A program made the position numbers and the translations under genes. DNA of 8,319 bases from Methylotenera_A sp036675645. GTDB taxonomy: Bacteria; Pseudomonadota; Gammaproteobacteria; Burkholderiales; Methylophilaceae. Shown here piece by piece: positions 6,157 through 8,319 of this stretch (its first letter is position 1; every line of letters begins with the position of its first letter). Under the pieces are notes generated by a model. It worked only from the letters and a program-made list of their open reading frames with translations, had not been told where the DNA came from and did no database searches. Where the stretch lies: the NCBI GenBank assembly GCA_036675645.1, contig JAKFEP010000167.1, positions 1 to 8,319 of the forward strand. Reading direction: 5' to 3'.

Positions 6157-7179
6157 TTATGCGTACATTTTCATATACCACGGAAGAATCAGCGCCACTC
6201 CGCGCTTGATACTTATGCCTGGAACATAACTGAGCAAGCGGGTTGCTTTTGCTATATCCGCACACGAGTGCCGCACATCCCCACTCCTAAAATCTTTATA
6301 CAGAGGGATTTTACAGTAATCGACGCCATTATCAGCCAAGCCCTGTTTAATCATCTCGAAAAGCTCATTCAGTGTTGTTCGCCCACCGACTGCAATATTA
6401 TATATTTGGTTGCGTGCTTCATCAGGCGCGGTCGCTGCCAGCAAGTTAGCCTGTATGGTGTTCTCGATAAAACAGAAATCACGGCTGGTTTCACCATCTC
6501 CATTGATATAGACATCCTCACCTTTGATTATTGCAGCAATCCATTTTGGAATGACCGCAGCATAGGCCCCTTCCGGATCCTGACGCTTGCCGAAAACATT
6601 GAAATAACGCAGCCCGATGGTAGTAAAACCATAACAGCGAGTGAATACATCGGCATATAGCTCGTTGACATATTTGGTCACCGCATAAGGCGACAATGGC
6701 TTGCCGATAACATCTTCAACCTTGGGCAACCCCGGGTGGTCACCATAGGTCGAGCTACTGGCGGCGTAGGTGAAGCTCTTCACCTTGGCATCGCGAGCGG
6801 AGACAAGCATATTAAGGAAGCCGTCGATATTGGTATTGTTAGTGGTGATCGGATCGTTGATCGACCGCGGCACAGATCCCAGAGCAGCCTGGTGGAGGAC
6901 GTAATCGACACCTGTACAGGCTTGATGACACTTGTCCAGGTTACGTATGTCGCCCTGAATGAAGTTGAACCGCGCCCACTGTTCCGGGGTGACCAGATCT
7001 TGTACCTCATCCAAATTGCGCTGGTGACCGGTAGCAAAATTATCCAGTCCAACGACTCGCTGGTCGAGCTTCAACAGTGTTTCCAATAAGTTGGAACCAA
7101 TAAAACCGGCAACACCTGTGACCAGCCAGGTTTTCGGGTCAGCAGGTAGTGTTTGTATCAACGATTCGTAGGATGTCAT
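6157..7179 (-). CDS. wbpP: WbpP/TviC-type UDP-N-acetylhexosamine 4-epimerase
   Basis: This extended-SDR enzyme interconverts UDP-GlcNAc/UDP-GalNAc or the matching uronic acids, using bound NAD in the cytoplasm. Residue numbers here count from an upstream TTG at 7191. The Rossmann loop TGVAGFIGSN is at 25-34 and VVGLDNFATGHQRNLDEV at 47-63. VLHQAALGSVPRSINDP lies at 98-114, the serine cluster SSSTYGDHPGLPKVED at 145-160, and the catalytic pair Y169 and K173 in SPYAVTKYVNELYA. RYFNVFGKRQDPEGAYAAVIPKW (195-217) and S309 (GDVRHS) also match WbpP of P. aeruginosa O6, whose serine triad, Tyr and Lys sit three residues earlier. These features mark the epimerase group that prefers N-acetylated sugars. 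I chose ATG 7179 because MTSYESLIQTLPADPKTWLVTG aligns end to end with the WbpP start; ATG 7185 is also possible and TTG 7191 unlikely. No clear ribosome site is visible. The gene follows the dehydrogenase by 95 bases. Confidence 0.95.
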   Translation of the reverse strand: MTSYESLIQTLPADPKTWLVTGVAGFIGSNLLETLLKLDQRVVGLDNFATGHQRNLDEVQDLVTPEQWARFNFIQGDIRNLDKCHQACTGVDYVLHQAALGSVPRSINDPITTNNTNIDGFLNMLVSARDAKVKSFTYAASSSTYGDHPGLPKVEDVIGKPLSPYAVTKYVNELYADVFTRCYGFTTIGLRYFNVFGKRQDPEGAYAAVIPKWIAAIIKGEDVYINGDGETSRDFCFIENTIQANLLAATAPDEARNQIYNIAVGGRTTLNELFEMIKQGLADNGVDYCKIPLYKDFRSGDVRHSCADIAKATRLLSYVPGISIKRGVALILPWYMKMYA

Positions 7180-7274
7180 GGGCATCTGCAAGTAATGAAA
7201 TATAGAAGGGGATAAGAAAATAGGGGGTAATACACATCATTTTCGTTAGATACCTACCCCTTGTCTTCCTGAAC
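7180..7274 (-). other. Short gap between dehydrogenase and epimerase genes
   Basis: This 95-base gap has no recognisable gene. GGGGTA and TACCCC (at 7255-7260 and 7224-7229) could pair into a six-base stem with a loop of about 25 bases, followed in the transcript by a U-rich stretch. That is too weak to call a terminator, but it could slow transcription. No ribosome site better than GCAG precedes the epimerase start. Confidence 0.35.
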
Positions 7275-8319
7275 TCATAGCCTCAGATCAGATTCCTGAG
7301 CACTCAACAGATATTTGAGGTCATAAAGTACGTGCTCAGCCTTTCCGAACTGCCGGATATGGGTTGCACCAAGATTTTTAAATTGACTGTGCGCCACCGC
7401 AAGAATGATGCCGTCGTATGCCCCAATGTCCGGCTCCACCACCGGAGTGATATTGTATTCGTGCTGTGCTTCTTCGACACTGACCCAAGGATCGTAGACA
7501 TCGACCGTGATATTGTACTCAACCAGCTCACGAATTATATCCACTACCTTGGTGTTGCGTAGGTCCGGACAATTTTCCTTGAAGGTCAAACCCATTACCA
7601 ATACGCGAGCACCATCCACATGAATGCGGCGCTTAAGCATGCCTTTGATCAGTTGCGATACCACATAGGCACCCATGCTGTCGTTAAGGCGGCGGCCTGC
7701 CAGGATGATTTCCGGGTGGTAGCCAATGCTTTCAGCCTTGTGGGTCAAGTAATAGGGGTCTACACCAATGCAGTGGCCGCCTACCAGCCCTGGCCGGAAT
7801 GGCAGGAAGTTCCACTTGGTCCCTGCAGCCTCAAGTACCGCTTCGGTATCGATACCCATCTTGTTGAAAATTAGCGCCAGCTCATTGATCAGGGCAATAT
7901 TCAGATCGCGCTGGGTATTCTCGATGACCTTGGCCGCTTCCGCGACTTTGATGCTGCTGGCCTTGTGCGTTCCCGCTGTAATAATTTGTCGATACAGGGA
8001 ATCCACCAGTTCGGCCACTTCCGGTGTAGAGCCGGAAGTCACCTTCTTGATGGTAGTAACGCGGTGCTCCTTATCCCCCGGGTTGATGCGCTCAGGGCTA
8101 TAGCCGGCAAAAAAGTCCACATTGAACTTGAGGCCAGAGGCCTGCTCCAGCACCGGTACACAGTCTTCCTCCGTGGCTCCGGGATAGACAGTCGACTCGT
8201 AAATGACTATGTCGCCCCTCTTTAGCACTTTGCCAATGGTTTGCGAGGCTTTGATCAGGGGGGTGAGATCAGGTTTCTTGTGCGAATCGATGGGAGTTGG
8301 CACGGTGACGATGTATGTA
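7275..8319 (-). CDS. tviB: TviB/WbpO-type UDP-N-acetylhexosamine 6-dehydrogenase, N-terminus cut by window edge
   Basis: This is a UDP-glucose/GDP-mannose dehydrogenase family enzyme that oxidises C6 of UDP-GlcNAc or UDP-GalNAc to the uronic acid in two NAD-dependent steps. The frame is open to the right edge: codons before the GTG at 8303 read TYIVT, continuing into VPTPIDSHKKPDLTPL, so that GTG is an internal valine and not the start. About 347 residues are present and roughly 75-80 N-terminal ones, with the Rossmann GxGxxG, lie outside. Counting from the 8303 valine, YESTVYPGATEEDCVPVLE is at 35-53, FAGYSPERINPGDKEH at 65-80, KVAEAAKVIENTQRDLNIALINE at 119-141, and GGHCIGVDPYYL at 175-186 with catalytic C178. 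LTFKENCPDLRNTKVVDI (239-256) and VDVYDPWV (267-274) form the C-terminal UDP-binding part. All key residues are intact. Paired with the next gene it should supply UDP-GalNAcA and/or UDP-GlcNAcA. Which comes first, oxidation or epimerisation, cannot be read from sequence. Confidence 0.95.
   Translation of the reverse strand, partial: TYIVTVPTPIDSHKKPDLTPLIKASQTIGKVLKRGDIVIYESTVYPGATEEDCVPVLEQASGLKFNVDFFAGYSPERINPGDKEHRVTTIKKVTSGSTPEVAELVDSLYRQIITAGTHKASSIKVAEAAKVIENTQRDLNIALINELALIFNKMGIDTEAVLEAAGTKWNFLPFRPGLVGGHCIGVDPYYLTHKAESIGYHPEIILAGRRLNDSMGAYVVSQLIKGMLKRRIHVDGARVLVMGLTFKENCPDLRNTKVVDIIRELVEYNITVDVYDPWVSVEEAQHEYNITPVVEPDIGAYDGIILAVAHSQFKNLGATHIRQFGKAEHVLYDLKYLLSAQESDLRL

Noticed and set aside
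6056..6265. 69-codon minus-strand frame overlapping the epimerase end, running into the gap
   Set aside because: Its first half is the epimerase C-terminus read out of frame, and its continuation has no family resemblance or ribosome site.
6268..7089. Plus-strand frames opposite the epimerase (6268-6660 and 6736-7089)
   Set aside because: They are antisense shadows of a strongly conserved enzyme and show no motifs of their own.
7222..7262. Possible intrinsic terminator between dehydrogenase and epimerase genes
   Set aside because: The six-base stem encloses a loop of about 25 bases and the U-stretch is interrupted. The two genes act in one pathway and are normally co-transcribed.
7768..8225. 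Plus-strand frames opposite the dehydrogenase
   Set aside because: The minus-strand frame carries the full set of dehydrogenase motifs, so the opposite frames are shadows.
8301..8303. GTG at 8303 as the dehydrogenase start
   Set aside because: The frame stays open to the window edge and the preceding TYIVT matches the family strand before VPTPID, so this is an internal valine.

Overview
The window is the inner part of a heteropolysaccharide (O-antigen or capsule type) biosynthesis operon of the Wzx/Wzy-dependent kind. All eight genes are on the minus strand, so transcription runs from high to low coordinates. The nucleotide-sugar genes closely resemble WbpO/WbpP of Pseudomonas aeruginosa O6 and TviB/TviC of Salmonella. 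That similarity and the operon layout suggest a gammaproteobacterium, perhaps Pseudomonas or a marine relative such as Halomonas or Marinobacter. The genus cannot be fixed from this sequence.

Layout in transcription order: a TviB/WbpO-type UDP-N-acetylhexosamine 6-dehydrogenase (7275 to the right edge, N-terminus outside); a WbpP/TviC-type UDP-N-acetylhexosamine 4-epimerase (6157-7179); a 253-base AT-rich gap; a Wzx-type flippase (4746-5903); a Wzy-type polymerase (3522-4745); two GT4 glycosyltransferases (2336-3529 and 1188-2339); a PglC-like phosphoglycosyl transferase (581-1174); and a PglD/NeuD-like sugar acetyltransferase (584 to the left edge, C-terminus outside). From wzx onward the genes abut, overlap by 4 or 8 bases, or are at most 13 bases apart, as expected for one co-translated transcript. 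The wzx to GT4 core looks AT-richer than the flanking sugar-nucleotide genes, which is typical of exchanged serotype cassettes.

Inferred pathway: the dehydrogenase and epimerase together make UDP-GalNAcA (and/or UDP-GlcNAcA). The PglD-like enzyme probably finishes a UDP-4-amino-4,6-dideoxy-GlcNAc derivative such as UDP-di-N-acetylbacillosamine. The PglC-like enzyme loads that first sugar phosphate onto undecaprenyl phosphate, the two GT4 enzymes add two more sugars, Wzx flips the lipid-linked unit and Wzy polymerises it. One initiating transferase plus two glycosyltransferases predict a trisaccharide repeat, if no transferase lies outside the window. A DegT-type aminotransferase (PglE-like) and a PglF/WbpM-like 4,6-dehydratase would be expected just beyond the left edge.

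The most notable irregularity is just upstream of wzx. A protein-like 26-codon frame (5900-5980) ends in an ATGA overlap with the wzx start and reads like the missing N-terminus of the flippase. This suggests either a one-base frameshift in wzx or a small coupled leader ORF. I found no RNA genes, insertion sequences, CRISPR arrays or convincing promoters. Apart from this locus being an unassigned serotype cassette, I see no sign of a wholly new kind of system.
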